Shown piece by piece: positions 10,724-18,821 of a DNA stretch of 64,000 nt. The notes under the pieces are model-generated. The model had not been told where the DNA came from, ran no database searches, and saw nothing but the letters and a program-made list of their open reading frames with translations. Source of the DNA: Hanstruepera marina (GTDB lineage: Bacteria; Bacteroidota; Bacteroidia; Flavobacteriales; Flavobacteriaceae). Every line of letters begins with the position of its first letter. Positions within the stretch are counted from its first letter, which is position 1. Made by a program: the position numbers and the translations under genes. The stretch lies in contig NZ_JAINVX010000001.1 of the NCBI RefSeq assembly GCF_019880635.1, positions 1,220,001-1,284,000 on the forward strand. The letters run 5' to 3'.

Positions 10724-11299
10724 TCATCTTAAAAATTTAATTTTCGGATTGTAGATTATATCATTTTCATTACTGATTCTTATTGAATTTAGTAATATTA
10801 AGATCAAATTGATAAAGTACATAACTCCAATAATAATGAAAACTATGTTTAGAGTAAGACTTGCTAAAACTCCTATTTTTGACATGAGAAACCAGAAAAA
10901 AGGAATAAAAAACAAAAGTAATGTCCAAGTTATCTCAAAATTGATTAGATCTTTCCCTAATTTGTTGATATTTTTAATCTTACCTTTTTTCGATGTCCAA
11001 AGTATAAATGGAATTAAAATCCCAAGTAATGGAAAGAACAGAAATGTTAGAGCTGATAGATTCATAAACGTTAAATACTTTTTGTCTTCTTTTATAGACC
11101 AATCAATTAATTCATCAGGATTTACATTTAAAGCATTTGCTAATCGCTTCAATGATTCACCTGTAGGGTTTGATTCACCCTTTTCAATTCGTTGAATAGT
11201 TCGTAAACTTAAACCAGATTCTTCTGCTAGAAATTCTTGAGACATTCCTTTCTGGTTTCTCAATTCTTTTACTCTTAAAGCCAAATAGTTGTTATCCAT
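10724..11299 (-). CDS. XRE-family HTH regulator with C-terminal membrane segments
   Basis: A 191-residue protein. Residues about 6-62 form a Cro/cI-type helix-turn-helix (LRVKELRNQKGMSQEFLAEESGLSLRTIQRIEKG in shape, with the Q-x3-E and T-I-Q-R-I-E-K recognition pattern). The rest holds about three hydrophobic segments (about 76-101, 120-140, 145-168). This layout of an N-terminal DNA-binding head and a membrane tail is common in Bacteroidota. It may sense a membrane state or partner. Its ATG lies inside the end of the preceding membrane-protein gene (8-base overlap), so it is last in an operon with a serine hydrolase. Confidence 0.82.
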   Translation of the reverse strand: MDNNYLALRVKELRNQKGMSQEFLAEESGLSLRTIQRIEKGESNPTGESLKRLANALNVNPDELIDWSIKEDKKYLTFMNLSALTFLFFPLLGILIPFILWTSKKGKIKNINKLGKDLINFEITWTLLLFFIPFFWFLMSKIGVLASLTLNIVFIIIGVMYFINLILILLNSIRISNENDIIYNPKIKFLR

Positions 11300-11762
11300 T
11301 TTCTAAAGATTTCTTTTTAGTTAGAGTTTTTCTGTACCTCATTATTATGATGGTTAATATTCCTAATAAAAATCCAGGAATCAATTGAACTAACGACCCG
11401 TATATAACATGATTTAATAGCGCTTGCCCAAAATTATCAAAATATAGTCCATAATGAGTACCAATTTCCCATTTTGTATCTACCCACCAAAGTATGGCGA
11501 CTGGAATTCTTGAAATAGGCGAGTAAATAAGTAAACTAAAAAAAAGAATCTGGAATGCTTTTTTATGTTTAGCTATTTTAATACCTAAATATATTGCAAA
11601 TCCTAACGTAAGCCAAAGTAACCCAATAATAAAAATAGAATATTCAGGCAATCCCAATAATTCCAAACAATATCTAACAGGTGTTAAGATTAATGCAATT
11701 ATTATGGGTGCTTTAGCATAATGCTTGGCTTGCTGTATAGTAGTTTTTTCGTTGTTTTTCAT
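11292..11762 (-). CDS. Unrecognised four-span membrane protein
   Basis: A 156-residue protein with about four hydrophobic segments (about 18-37, 39-65, 71-90, 118-141) and a lysine-rich end (RYRKTLTKKKSLENG). I do not recognise its family. The gene starts 1 base after the serine hydrolase stop codon and overlaps the HTH gene by 8 bases, so the three are translated together. It might be the membrane partner of the HTH protein; this is inferred only from the operon. Confidence 0.7.
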   Translation of the reverse strand: MKNNEKTTIQQAKHYAKAPIIIALILTPVRYCLELLGLPEYSIFIIGLLWLTLGFAIYLGIKIAKHKKAFQILFFSLLIYSPISRIPVAILWWVDTKWEIGTHYGLYFDNFGQALLNHVIYGSLVQLIPGFLLGILTIIIMRYRKTLTKKKSLENG

Positions 11763-11763
11763 A

Positions 11764-13149
11764 CTAGTTCTTTTTAGCGATAATTTTACGACCAGATTGA
11801 TTCATCGTTAAGCTAATAACTTTGTTCATTTCATTTTTATTAAACGTGATTTCTGCATCTACAATTTTTACAAAAAAATGATTTTGAGTTTCAGCAAAAA
11901 GTTCAACCTTTTTAGTTTGACCTGGTGCTAATAGGTATAATTGATTTGTGTTATCTAAACCGACTGTGAGGTTTACGTTTGGTTTAACCTCATAAGTACC
12001 CGTATAATTATTCAATATCTCAGCGGGAACTGCAATAGGCTTCCTTTCTTGTTTAGTGGTTTTAATTATTGCAGAAACTTTGTTTGTGTCTGGGCTAGTA
12101 ACAAATAATTCTGCAACTTGTTTTGCAACGTTGTTTACATTTTTACAATTGCAATTCGTTAATGCAGTTATATATATGTTTTCTTTAGGTAAAAACAGAG
12201 CAATACTGGTAAAACCCTTTGTGCTTCCTGTGTGAGCAATTACAGGAGAATTTTCCAATCTTGAAAACCGAAAAGCATATCCATAAGGTATTCTTTTTCC
12301 AGTGTTTAATAGGGTTGGTGTCATTGCTTGCTTTATACTAGATTCTTTTAATAGCGTGTTTGAAAGTAATGCGTTTTGCCATTTTAAAAGATCCTCTGTA
12401 GTAGATAATAAAGCTCCAGCTGAATATGCTAATGACAAGCTCATATAATCTGCGTTTATAAAATCATTTTGTTCAACTATATAACCTGTAGTTCGGTTTG
12501 GAATAATATGTTTCATATTACCATAATATGATGATGTCATTCCTATTTTATCAAAAATATTTTCTTGAATAAATTGTCCATAAGATTGCTTGGAAATTGT
12601 TTCAATAATTTGTCCCAATAAAATATATCCTGCATTACTGTATTTAAATTTTTCACCAGGAATAAATTCCAATGGTTCATCTTTAAAATAGGTAATGAGT
12701 TCTTTTGGAGACCTATCCATTCTTGAAGTATAATTCTTTTCACTTAAAAGCGTTTTGTTTTTTATTCCGGAAGTATGATTTAATAAATGATGAATGGTAA
12801 TATCTTTTCCAACCTCTGCATATTCGGGAATATATTTTCCTATTTTATCTTCGATATTGAGCTTACCTTGCTCTACAAGCATTAAAATTGAAATCGCAGT
12901 GAATTGTTTTGTGATGGAACCAATCTGAAATACACTGTTAATCTCCAAAGGTGTATTTAATTCTAAATTTGATTTTCCTAAAGCTTTTTTATAAATGGCT
13001 TTACCGTCTTTAGCTACCAAAATTGCAATGCCAGGATCATTAGCATTATATTGTTGGGAAACTATAGAGTCAATTTTTGATTCATAGCTTTGGCTAAAGT
13101 TAAAATATGTAATGAAAAGAAAAGTGAGTGTTGTAAAAAAATTATTCAT
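11764..13149 (-). CDS. Exported serine hydrolase, beta-lactamase class C-like
   Basis: A 461-residue protein with a signal peptide (about 1-19, ending in FNFSQ). The class C beta-lactamase/DD-peptidase fold is shown by S-I-T-K at 78-81 (nucleophile Ser78 and Lys81), Y-S-N at 170-172, and an HTG motif in IAHTGSTKG (about 305). A smaller C-terminal domain (about 360-461, NNYTGTYEVKPNVNLTV) matches the beta-barrel found behind many such esterases and peptidases. Possible substrates are D-amino-acid peptides, esters or beta-lactams; sequence alone does not decide. First gene of the operon, with a -7 element and an 11-bp tandem repeat upstream. Confidence 0.88.
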   Translation of the reverse strand: MNNFFTTLTFLFITYFNFSQSYESKIDSIVSQQYNANDPGIAILVAKDGKAIYKKALGKSNLELNTPLEINSVFQIGSITKQFTAISILMLVEQGKLNIEDKIGKYIPEYAEVGKDITIHHLLNHTSGIKNKTLLSEKNYTSRMDRSPKELITYFKDEPLEFIPGEKFKYSNAGYILLGQIIETISKQSYGQFIQENIFDKIGMTSSYYGNMKHIIPNRTTGYIVEQNDFINADYMSLSLAYSAGALLSTTEDLLKWQNALLSNTLLKESSIKQAMTPTLLNTGKRIPYGYAFRFSRLENSPVIAHTGSTKGFTSIALFLPKENIYITALTNCNCKNVNNVAKQVAELFVTSPDTNKVSAIIKTTKQERKPIAVPAEILNNYTGTYEVKPNVNLTVGLDNTNQLYLLAPGQTKKVELFAETQNHFFVKIVDAEITFNKNEMNKVISLTMNQSGRKIIAKKN

Positions 13150-13174
13150 TGATTTGTATTTAATGATCAGTGAA

Positions 13175-13182
13175 CAAAATTA
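13175..13182 (-). promoter_or_regulatory. Probable promoter of the serine hydrolase operon, -7 element
   Basis: The minus strand reads TAATTTTG, matching TAnnTTTG. The start site would lie about 19 bases before the ATG at 13149. The tandem repeat at 13215-13236 lies 33-54 bases further upstream, where an activator would be expected. Confidence 0.6.
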
Positions 13183-13214
13183 AATACAATGGGGAGATGA
13201 CACTTGCGCCAAGC

Positions 13215-13236
13215 TTATGACATCTTTATGACATCT
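13215..13236. promoter_or_regulatory. Perfect 11-bp tandem repeat, candidate operator
   Basis: TTATGACATCT occurs twice head to tail with no spacer, so the two copies face the same side of the helix. Positioned roughly -46 to -68 from the predicted start of the serine hydrolase operon. Direct repeats at one helical turn are used by OmpR- and LytTR-type regulators, which is inference here. Confidence 0.5.
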
Positions 13237-13523
13237 GGGGCAGTCCTTTGAATACTGATAGATATGGATTAGTTGTTATTAGATTTTAAGTATTACGTAT
13301 CCTTTATTTAGTTGAGTCAAGCTTACGCACAACTTATTGATATGATATCGTTTTATTATTTAGACAAGCTCAATACAAGTTATATTCCTTGTCTATAAAC
13401 AGAGATCAATAACCTTATTAATAAGGAATTTGACACAGTATGCAATAAACACTATAAAACTTTAGAAACGCTTGTTTAAAACGTTATCTATCGCAAAAGA
13501 AGAAAACAGATGGCTTATACATT
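13237..13523. other. Gene-free stretch with a 14-bp palindrome
   Basis: There is no useful open frame. CCTTATTAATAAGG at 13413-13426 is a perfect palindrome, and the outer ATTCCTT (13384-13390) and AAGGAAT (13423-13429) form a wider inverted repeat. GACAAG and CTTGTC around 13364-13393 also face each other. No T run follows, so a terminator is unlikely. This is the divergent control region between the serine hydrolase operon and the ExbB-like gene. Confidence 0.45.
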
Positions 13524-13531
13524 TAGATTTG
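13524..13531 (+). promoter_or_regulatory. Probable promoter of the ExbB-like/DUF6624 pair, -7 element
   Basis: TAGATTTG matches TAnnTTTG. The predicted start is about 20 bases before the ATG at 13558. Confidence 0.55.
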
Positions 13532-13557
13532 ACTCATAATTTAAAATTTATATAATT

Positions 13558-13935
13558 ATGAGAATGCCTTTTACAGAATTTATAACAAGTGGAGATTTAA
13601 AATTTATTATTGTGTTTGTCATTTTTATTGGAATGGCTTCATACCATTTTGCAAAAAAAATACAATCGAAAAGCAAAAGAAAAGCCACGCAGATTGAGTA
13701 TCATAATAAACGAATTGATAACGCTGCTTTTTGGATTATTATATCGACAGTTTTATCATTACTATTGGGTTTAATGCATAGTTTCTACTTTATCGGAAAA
13801 TCTGGTGGTGGAGCTCCAAACCTCATATTCCAAGGTGTTTCGTATACACTAATTACACCAGTTTTGGGGGTTATTCTTTTTATGATTTGCAAAATGCTTA
13901 AAGGAATTTCTAATTCCATAAATATGCCCTCATGA
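13558..13935 (+). CDS. Small membrane protein, distant ExbB/TolQ/MotA-like
   Basis: A 125-residue protein with three hydrophobic segments (about 13-31, 55-78, 90-115). The stretch GLMHSFYFIGKSGGGAPNLIFQGVSYTLITPVLGVILFMI (about residues 72-111) has the layout of the proton-channel core of ExbB/TolQ (glycine-rich loop, then G-hydrophobic-A/S-L-T-P-hydrophobic-G). It is shorter than true ExbB (about 200-240 residues) and no ExbD partner lies next to it, so a channel role is not shown. The stop overlaps the next gene's start by 4 bases (ATGA). Confidence 0.55.
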   Translation: MRMPFTEFITSGDLKFIIVFVIFIGMASYHFAKKIQSKSKRKATQIEYHNKRIDNAAFWIIISTVLSLLLGLMHSFYFIGKSGGGAPNLIFQGVSYTLITPVLGVILFMICKMLKGISNSINMPS

Positions 13936-14870
13936 TTTCATTGAAATATGTTATTGGTATGGTTGCCTTAGTTGTAATTAATCATACGAGCTTGTCACAA
14001 GTTGCCGTTTCTAATGGTGATCACTTAAGGCAAGAGGGCAAATTGGAAGCGGCTATTGCTGCTTATAAAGAATCATTTATAAAAACAACTGAAGACTCAA
14101 TAAACACTTATAACTTGGCATGTGCTTTTGCTTTAACGTATCAAAAAGATAGTGCCTTTTACTATTTGAACTTAGCGCTTAAAAACAATCATTCGTTAAG
14201 ACCATTAACAGATTCCGATTTATATGCCTTGATTGATGATGACCGTTGGGAATATATCGAAAACAAACAATTTGAAAAATTTCAAAAACATAATGGAAAT
14301 CTTATTCAACCAGAGTATACTAAAAAGCTTTTGCAAGTTATAATAAAAGACCAAGCGTTGGATTACTATATAAAACAAGCGAGACGCTTTTATGTATCAG
14401 AGCAATATATACCACAATGGTACTATCCTTTGGGAGAACTTAAGCAACAATTAGTTTCAGAAAATTTTAAAGAAATTCGGCGATTGATTGATGTTTATGG
14501 TTGGCCAAAATACTCTACAGTTGGTACATTAGCAGCAGATGCTCCTTTATTATGTATTAACCATCATGAAGATGATTCCATTCGAAAAAAATATATTGAT
14601 AGAATTAAGGAGTCTTGTTTAAAGGGAGAAGGTAGTTGTACGGAATTTGCTAAAATACAAGACAGGATACTTGTTAATGATGGAAAATTACAATTATATG
14701 GTATGCAATTTCGATATAGTCAAGATAAGACTCTCGAACCGTTTCCAATTAAAGATCCTGAATTTGTGGATAGGCGAAGAAAAACCATAGGATTAGAGCC
14801 TTTAAAAGATTATTTAAAACGAAAGATAAATTACGATTTTGATGTTGAACAAAAAAAATCTGCAGACTAG
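13932..14870 (+). CDS. Exported protein with TPR-like N-terminus and DUF6624 domain
   Basis: A 312-residue protein with a signal peptide (about 1-22). Residues about 25-95 look like two TPR helices pairs (GDHLRQEGKLEAAIAAYKESF, then NLACAFALTYQKDSAFYYLN). Residues about 175-300 match DUF6624: GWPKYSTVG, an internal INHHEDD, then DRILVNDGKLQLYGMQF and RRRKTIGLEPLKDYL. DUF6624 has no known function. It overlaps the ExbB-like gene by 4 bases. The last codons overlap the terminator stem. Confidence 0.78.
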   Translation: MISLKYVIGMVALVVINHTSLSQVAVSNGDHLRQEGKLEAAIAAYKESFIKTTEDSINTYNLACAFALTYQKDSAFYYLNLALKNNHSLRPLTDSDLYALIDDDRWEYIENKQFEKFQKHNGNLIQPEYTKKLLQVIIKDQALDYYIKQARRFYVSEQYIPQWYYPLGELKQQLVSENFKEIRRLIDVYGWPKYSTVGTLAADAPLLCINHHEDDSIRKKYIDRIKESCLKGEGSCTEFAKIQDRILVNDGKLQLYGMQFRYSQDKTLEPFPIKDPEFVDRRRKTIGLEPLKDYLKRKINYDFDVEQKKSAD

Positions 14871-14887
14871 CGTTTGCAGATTTTTTT
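14853..14887 (+). terminator. Intrinsic terminator overlapping the end of the DUF6624 gene
   Basis: AAAATCTGCA pairs with TGCAGATTTT around a 10-base loop, followed by T. The upstream arm is part of the coding sequence; the stop codon TAG is in the loop. Confidence 0.85.
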
Positions 14888-14909
14888 GTATTCTTAAACA
14901 GAGGTTTAA

Positions 14910-15539
14910 TTACCCGTTTTTTTGCTTGTTAATTTCGTCTTGTAATTGGCGTCTTACCTTTTGTTCGCGTTCTAAAGCCGTTCGTCTATGCTCTTCAAAC
15001 TCTTCTTCAATTTCAGCCAAGTTATTTCTGGCTTCTTTTGTTACGGCATTACTGTTATTAAATTTATAGATAAACAATAGTAATAAGGCTAATAAAATAC
15101 CTAACATAGACCACATTAAAACATTGTAATTGGTTTTGCTCATTTGCATACCAAATAGCGACATACTGTCTTTTTCTTTGTTTGTTGAATCTAGCGTGGA
15201 TTGGGTATTGGTTAAATTAGTCTTTAACTCGTCAATTTCTTTAGCCTGTGTGTTTACAATAGCTTGTGTGTCAACCAAATCTTTACGAATGGTTTCTAAC
15301 GAATCGATGGTATGTGCCTTTAAAGTCAAAAACATACCTCTATTAACCGCTTCATACATTTGCCCATTTGTACCTCTAAAATTTCCAGATTTTTTTAACA
15401 CGTATTCAAATTGATTGTCAATTGTGCTGGTATTTAAAGACAGTCCGTCGTCATCTTCTGCGGTTTCGGTTTGGGCTTGAATGGCATTAAAACTAAATAG
15501 GCTTAAAGCTATAATTGCTAAAAATTTAAACGTATTCAT
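14910..15539 (-). CDS. Exported coiled-coil protein with one C-terminal membrane span
   Basis: A 209-residue protein. Signal peptide about 1-22 (FNAIQA), a conserved-looking segment LSLNTSTIDNQFEYVLKKSGNF (about 34-55), a coiled coil (about 80-125), a membrane span (about 137-160) and a highly charged C-terminal coiled coil rich in E, R and Q (about 165-207). Similar Flavobacteriia proteins carry the name tRNA (guanine-N1)-methyltransferase in some databases, but nothing here resembles TrmD or any methyltransferase, and the true trmD is at 9842-10519. Function unknown. It stands alone between the DUF6624 terminator and gap. Confidence 0.75.
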   Translation of the reverse strand: MNTFKFLAIIALSLFSFNAIQAQTETAEDDDGLSLNTSTIDNQFEYVLKKSGNFRGTNGQMYEAVNRGMFLTLKAHTIDSLETIRKDLVDTQAIVNTQAKEIDELKTNLTNTQSTLDSTNKEKDSMSLFGMQMSKTNYNVLMWSMLGILLALLLLFIYKFNNSNAVTKEARNNLAEIEEEFEEHRRTALEREQKVRRQLQDEINKQKNG

Positions 15540-15605
15540 CAGGTTTGTTAAGTTTTTGTTGTTTACGAAAATAATAAATTAAGTTTAGTATCGATGGATA
15601 TTAAT

Positions 15606-15633
15606 AAAAAGCCTCACAAATGTGAGGCTTTTT
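15606..15633 (-). terminator. Intrinsic terminator of gap
   Basis: AAAAAGCCTCACA and TGTGAGGCTTTTT form a 13-bp stem with a 2-base centre, 40 bases after the gap stop codon. Symmetric, so usable from both sides. Confidence 0.92.
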
Positions 15634-15672
15634 GATATATACGATGTAAATTATTATTTAGATGTTTTTCTA

Positions 15673-17121
15673 CTAATAATATGTAAAACGTCTTACTTTG
15701 GCAATGTATTTAGCTAATCTAATTACCTGATGGCTATAGCCATATTCGTTATCGTACCAAATATAAAGTATGGCGTTTTTACCATCTTCACGAACTATGG
15801 TTGCCTTACTGTCGTAAATTGCAGGAGCAGAGCTTCCCACAATATCACTAGAAACTAACTCGTCACTTAATTCGTATTTAATTTGTTCGACTAAATTACC
15901 TTCTAAAGCATATTTTTTAAGGATAGTATTAATACCATCAACCGAAGTTTCCTTATCTAATTCTAAATTTAAAATAGCTAAAGATCCATTAGGTACAGGA
16001 ACACGAATGGCATTAGATGTTAATTTGCCTTCTAATTCTGGTAAGGCTTTAGCAACTGCACTACCTGCTCCAGTTTCAGTAATTACCATGTTTAAAGCTG
16101 CGGCACGACCACGACGGTATTTTTTGTGAAAATTATCTACCAAGTTTTGATCGTTAGTATAGGCATGTATGGTTTCTAAATGTCCGCTTTTTACACCAAA
16201 AGAATCTTCAATAGCTTTTAAGACTGGCGTAATGGCATTGGTTGTACAAGAAGCGGCTGAAAATATATCAACAGTATCAGGGTTGTGGTCTAATTGGTTA
16301 ACACCATGAACAATATTTGGAACACCTTTTCCAGGAGCTGTTAATAATACTTTATCGACACCTTTAGATTTTAAATGTCTACTTAAGGCTTCTTTATCTC
16401 TAAAGGCACCAGTGTTATCTATAACCAAAGCATGATCTATACCATAAGTTGTATAGTCAATATCCTCTGGAGCATTGGCAGAAATAATATTAACCGTTGT
16501 GCCGTTAATTATTAAGGCACTGTTTTTTAAATCGGCAACAACAGTTCCTGGAAAATCACCATGAACAGAATCGTTGCGTAATAACGAGGCACGTTTTTCT
16601 AAAACAGTTTGGTCAATAGCACCACGTGTTACAATGGCTCTTAATCGCAACTGACTACCTTTACCTGTTTTTGTCATTAACTCTCTTGCAACTAAACGAC
16701 CAATTCTACCAAATCCATAAAGAACAACGTCTTTTGGTTTTATGGCTTTTTCAGTTTTAGCATCACTTAATTTATCAGCAACAAAAGCTAATGCATTATC
16801 AAATTTCTTCTCTTCTAAATGGTACTCATAGGTTAACTTGCCAATGTCTAATTTAGCAGGAGGTAAGTCCAACGTTTTTATGGCTTGCGCAATTTCAACA
16901 GAGTCGAAAATAGAAATAGGCTTCTGCACAAACTCACAAGCGTATTCGTGCAAATTTAAAATTTCACTCACATTTCTATCGATTAGTTGATTTCTAAAAA
17001 GTACCAATTCAATAGATTTGTCGTACCATAGGTCGCTAACAATCTTAATAAACTCTACGGTAGCTTTGCGTCTGTCTGCTTGAAACGCTAATTCGTTCTC
17101 ATAAGTTTCGTTAAAACTCAT
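15673..17121 (-). CDS. gap: Glyceraldehyde-3-phosphate dehydrogenase, long form
   Basis: It interconverts glyceraldehyde-3-phosphate and 1,3-bisphosphoglycerate with NAD(P). The 482-residue protein is about 145 longer than standard GAPDH. The Rossmann motif YGFGRIGR starts near residue 135, and the catalytic Cys292 lies in SAASCTTNAIT. His in ETIHAYTNDQ (about 322) completes the active site. Residues 1-130 are an extra helical domain with no catalytic motif. Long-form GAPDH is known in Bacteroidota and some other bacteria; its coenzyme choice and direction cannot be read here. A TACTTTTG -7 element lies at 17157-17164. Confidence 0.95.
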   Translation of the reverse strand: MSFNETYENELAFQADRRKATVEFIKIVSDLWYDKSIELVLFRNQLIDRNVSEILNLHEYACEFVQKPISIFDSVEIAQAIKTLDLPPAKLDIGKLTYEYHLEEKKFDNALAFVADKLSDAKTEKAIKPKDVVLYGFGRIGRLVARELMTKTGKGSQLRLRAIVTRGAIDQTVLEKRASLLRNDSVHGDFPGTVVADLKNSALIINGTTVNIISANAPEDIDYTTYGIDHALVIDNTGAFRDKEALSRHLKSKGVDKVLLTAPGKGVPNIVHGVNQLDHNPDTVDIFSAASCTTNAITPVLKAIEDSFGVKSGHLETIHAYTNDQNLVDNFHKKYRRGRAAALNMVITETGAGSAVAKALPELEGKLTSNAIRVPVPNGSLAILNLELDKETSVDGINTILKKYALEGNLVEQIKYELSDELVSSDIVGSSAPAIYDSKATIVREDGKNAILYIWYDNEYGYSHQVIRLAKYIAKVRRFTYY

Positions 17122-17156
17122 TGTTTTAAATATTTAGTGTGTTGTTAAATTTTTTG

Positions 17157-17164
17157 CAAAAGTA
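17157..17164 (-). promoter_or_regulatory. Probable gap promoter, -7 element
   Basis: The minus strand reads TACTTTTG, matching TAnnTTTG, about 36 bases before the gap start codon. The -33 TTG is not evident. Confidence 0.5.
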
Positions 17165-17203
17165 AGTTATTTCAAACGTTTTCGTTTAGATTTTTTTGAA
17201 AAT

Positions 17204-17245
17204 AAAAATCCCTTTAACGTTAATATTTGTTAAAGGGACTTTTTT
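17204..17245 (-). terminator. Intrinsic terminator of the DegP-like gene
   Basis: ATCCCTTTAAC (17208-17218) and GTTAAAGGGA (17229-17238) form a stem, flanked by A and T runs, 15 bases after the protease stop codon. Confidence 0.9.
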
Positions 17246-17259
17246 AATATGTCTGGCTA

Positions 17260-18675
17260 TTATCTAAATATGTAACTCTGCTTTTGGCCACGCCTGTTTA
17301 TAAGCTCTAGGGTTTCAATTTTATCGACAAGCTTATCACCATATTTATTTTTAAGTTTGGCAATATCTTCAACGGTATTGATTTTCTGACCGTTAATTTC
17401 TGTAATAATATAACCTCTATTAAGACCGATTTTTTGATATAACCAATAGTTGTCATTTTTGGTTACCAATACACCATTTTCAATTTTGTATTCATCTTTA
17501 ATCTCTTGTGACAGGTTTCTAACGTGAATGTCTAAAAACTCGGTTGTCATTATTTCAATATTAGACAAGGTAACTGGAAGAATTGTCGAATTATTTTCGC
17601 GAATAATGGAAACATTAACAACATCGCCAGGGCGTTTAGTATTCAGGTAACCCGTTAAATCTGAAAATTTAGAAATCTTAACATCGTCAATTTTGGTAAT
17701 AATGTCGCCTTTTATGATACCAGCTTCTTTGGCACCAGATTTTTCATCAACAGAGCCAACATAGAATCCTTCGGTATAGTTAACTTCTAATTTTTCTGAA
17801 GTTTCTCCGTTTAAACTCCAACCGTTTACACCTAATATACCATTTTGAACATTGCCAAACTCCATAATATCCTCAACAACTTTTCTGGCAATATTACTAG
17901 GTACAGCAAACGAATACCCAATGTAGGATCCTGTTTGCGAACTTATGGCAGTGTTAATTCCTACCAATTCACCATTAGCATTTACCAAAGCACCACCAGA
18001 ATTACCTGGATTTACAGCAGCATCAGTTTGAATAAATGATTGGTGATTCTGACCGGTTAGGTCTCTTGATTTAGCACTAATAATTCCTGCAGTCACTGTT
18101 GATGTCAAGTTGAATGGGTTACCAACGGCTAATACCCATTCACCAATTTTAGCATCATCTGAATCCCCAAAAATTATATAAGGTAAATCCTCGTCAGCTT
18201 CAATTTTTAATAAGGCAATATCTGTTTTTGGGTCAGTGCCAATAAGTTTAGCCTCGTAAATTTTGTTGTCATTGGTAGTAATAGATATGTCGCGTGCACC
18301 AGCAATAACATGATTGTTGGTTATTATATATCCATTTTTATCTATAATGACTCCGCTTCCTGTGCCCACTTGTGCACGTTGCGAACGCCTTCCAAAAAAG
18401 AAATCTTCAAGAGTGGCAGGGCTGGAAACTACGGCTGTATTTTTAACATGCACCACAGCGTGCAATGTCTTTTCAGCGGCATCAACAAAATTTGGAGCCA
18501 CTGGTAATACATTTAGATTCGAATTGCCGTAATTAGTTTGAACAAATGAAGGGCTTTCTTCAGTGTGTTCTGCCACTTTAATGGTTGCGTTTTCTTCAAT
18601 AAAAAGTTTGTAGGCAGACAAGGTTATAAGGCCACCTAAAACGGAAACAAATAATAAGGTTGCGATTTTTTTCAT
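17260..18675 (-). CDS. DegP/HtrA-family periplasmic serine protease
   Basis: A 471-residue envelope protease/chaperone that degrades or refolds damaged exported proteins. Residues 5-25 are a signal peptide or anchor. The trypsin-like domain has the triad His122 (TNNHVIAG), Asp152 (TDIALLKI) and Ser226 (GNSGGAL). A PDZ domain follows (about 275-365, GAKEAGIIKGDIITKIDD), then a second, weaker PDZ-like segment to the end. Layout fits the DegP/DegQ group. It ends at its own terminator and is divergent from dapF. Confidence 0.95.
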   Translation of the reverse strand: MKKIATLLFVSVLGGLITLSAYKLFIEENATIKVAEHTEESPSFVQTNYGNSNLNVLPVAPNFVDAAEKTLHAVVHVKNTAVVSSPATLEDFFFGRRSQRAQVGTGSGVIIDKNGYIITNNHVIAGARDISITTNDNKIYEAKLIGTDPKTDIALLKIEADEDLPYIIFGDSDDAKIGEWVLAVGNPFNLTSTVTAGIISAKSRDLTGQNHQSFIQTDAAVNPGNSGGALVNANGELVGINTAISSQTGSYIGYSFAVPSNIARKVVEDIMEFGNVQNGILGVNGWSLNGETSEKLEVNYTEGFYVGSVDEKSGAKEAGIIKGDIITKIDDVKISKFSDLTGYLNTKRPGDVVNVSIIRENNSTILPVTLSNIEIMTTEFLDIHVRNLSQEIKDEYKIENGVLVTKNDNYWLYQKIGLNRGYIITEINGQKINTVEDIAKLKNKYGDKLVDKIETLELINRRGQKQSYIFR

Positions 18676-18805
18676 CTGTTAATTGTTTTTAATATTTGAA
18701 CAACGATTAAAATTAATTGTTTATTGATTTAGTTATTAAGTTTTAACTTTTTTTAACGTCGTATTTAACGCCTGTTTAACATGGTAATTTGCCCTATAAT
18801 ATTCA

Positions 18806-18813
18806 TATATTTG
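18806..18813 (+). promoter_or_regulatory. dapF promoter -7 element, probably giving a leaderless mRNA
   Basis: TATATTTG fully matches TAnnTTTG and ends 8 bases before the dapF ATG at 18822. With the usual distance of about 6-7 bases from this element to the start site, the transcript would begin 0-3 bases before the start codon. Confidence 0.6.
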
Positions 18814-18821
18814 CTGCATCT

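Noticed and set aside
10724-13149. Beta-lactamase resistance operon of the BlaI/BlaR kind
   Set aside because: The regulator is an XRE-type HTH with membrane spans, not BlaI/MecI, and the hydrolase has features common to many class C-like esterases and peptidases, so resistance cannot be claimed.
13558-14870. Toxin-antitoxin or phage-defence pair
   Set aside because: The second protein has a signal peptide and a DUF6624 domain, and the first is a membrane protein; nothing else resembles known toxins or defence genes.
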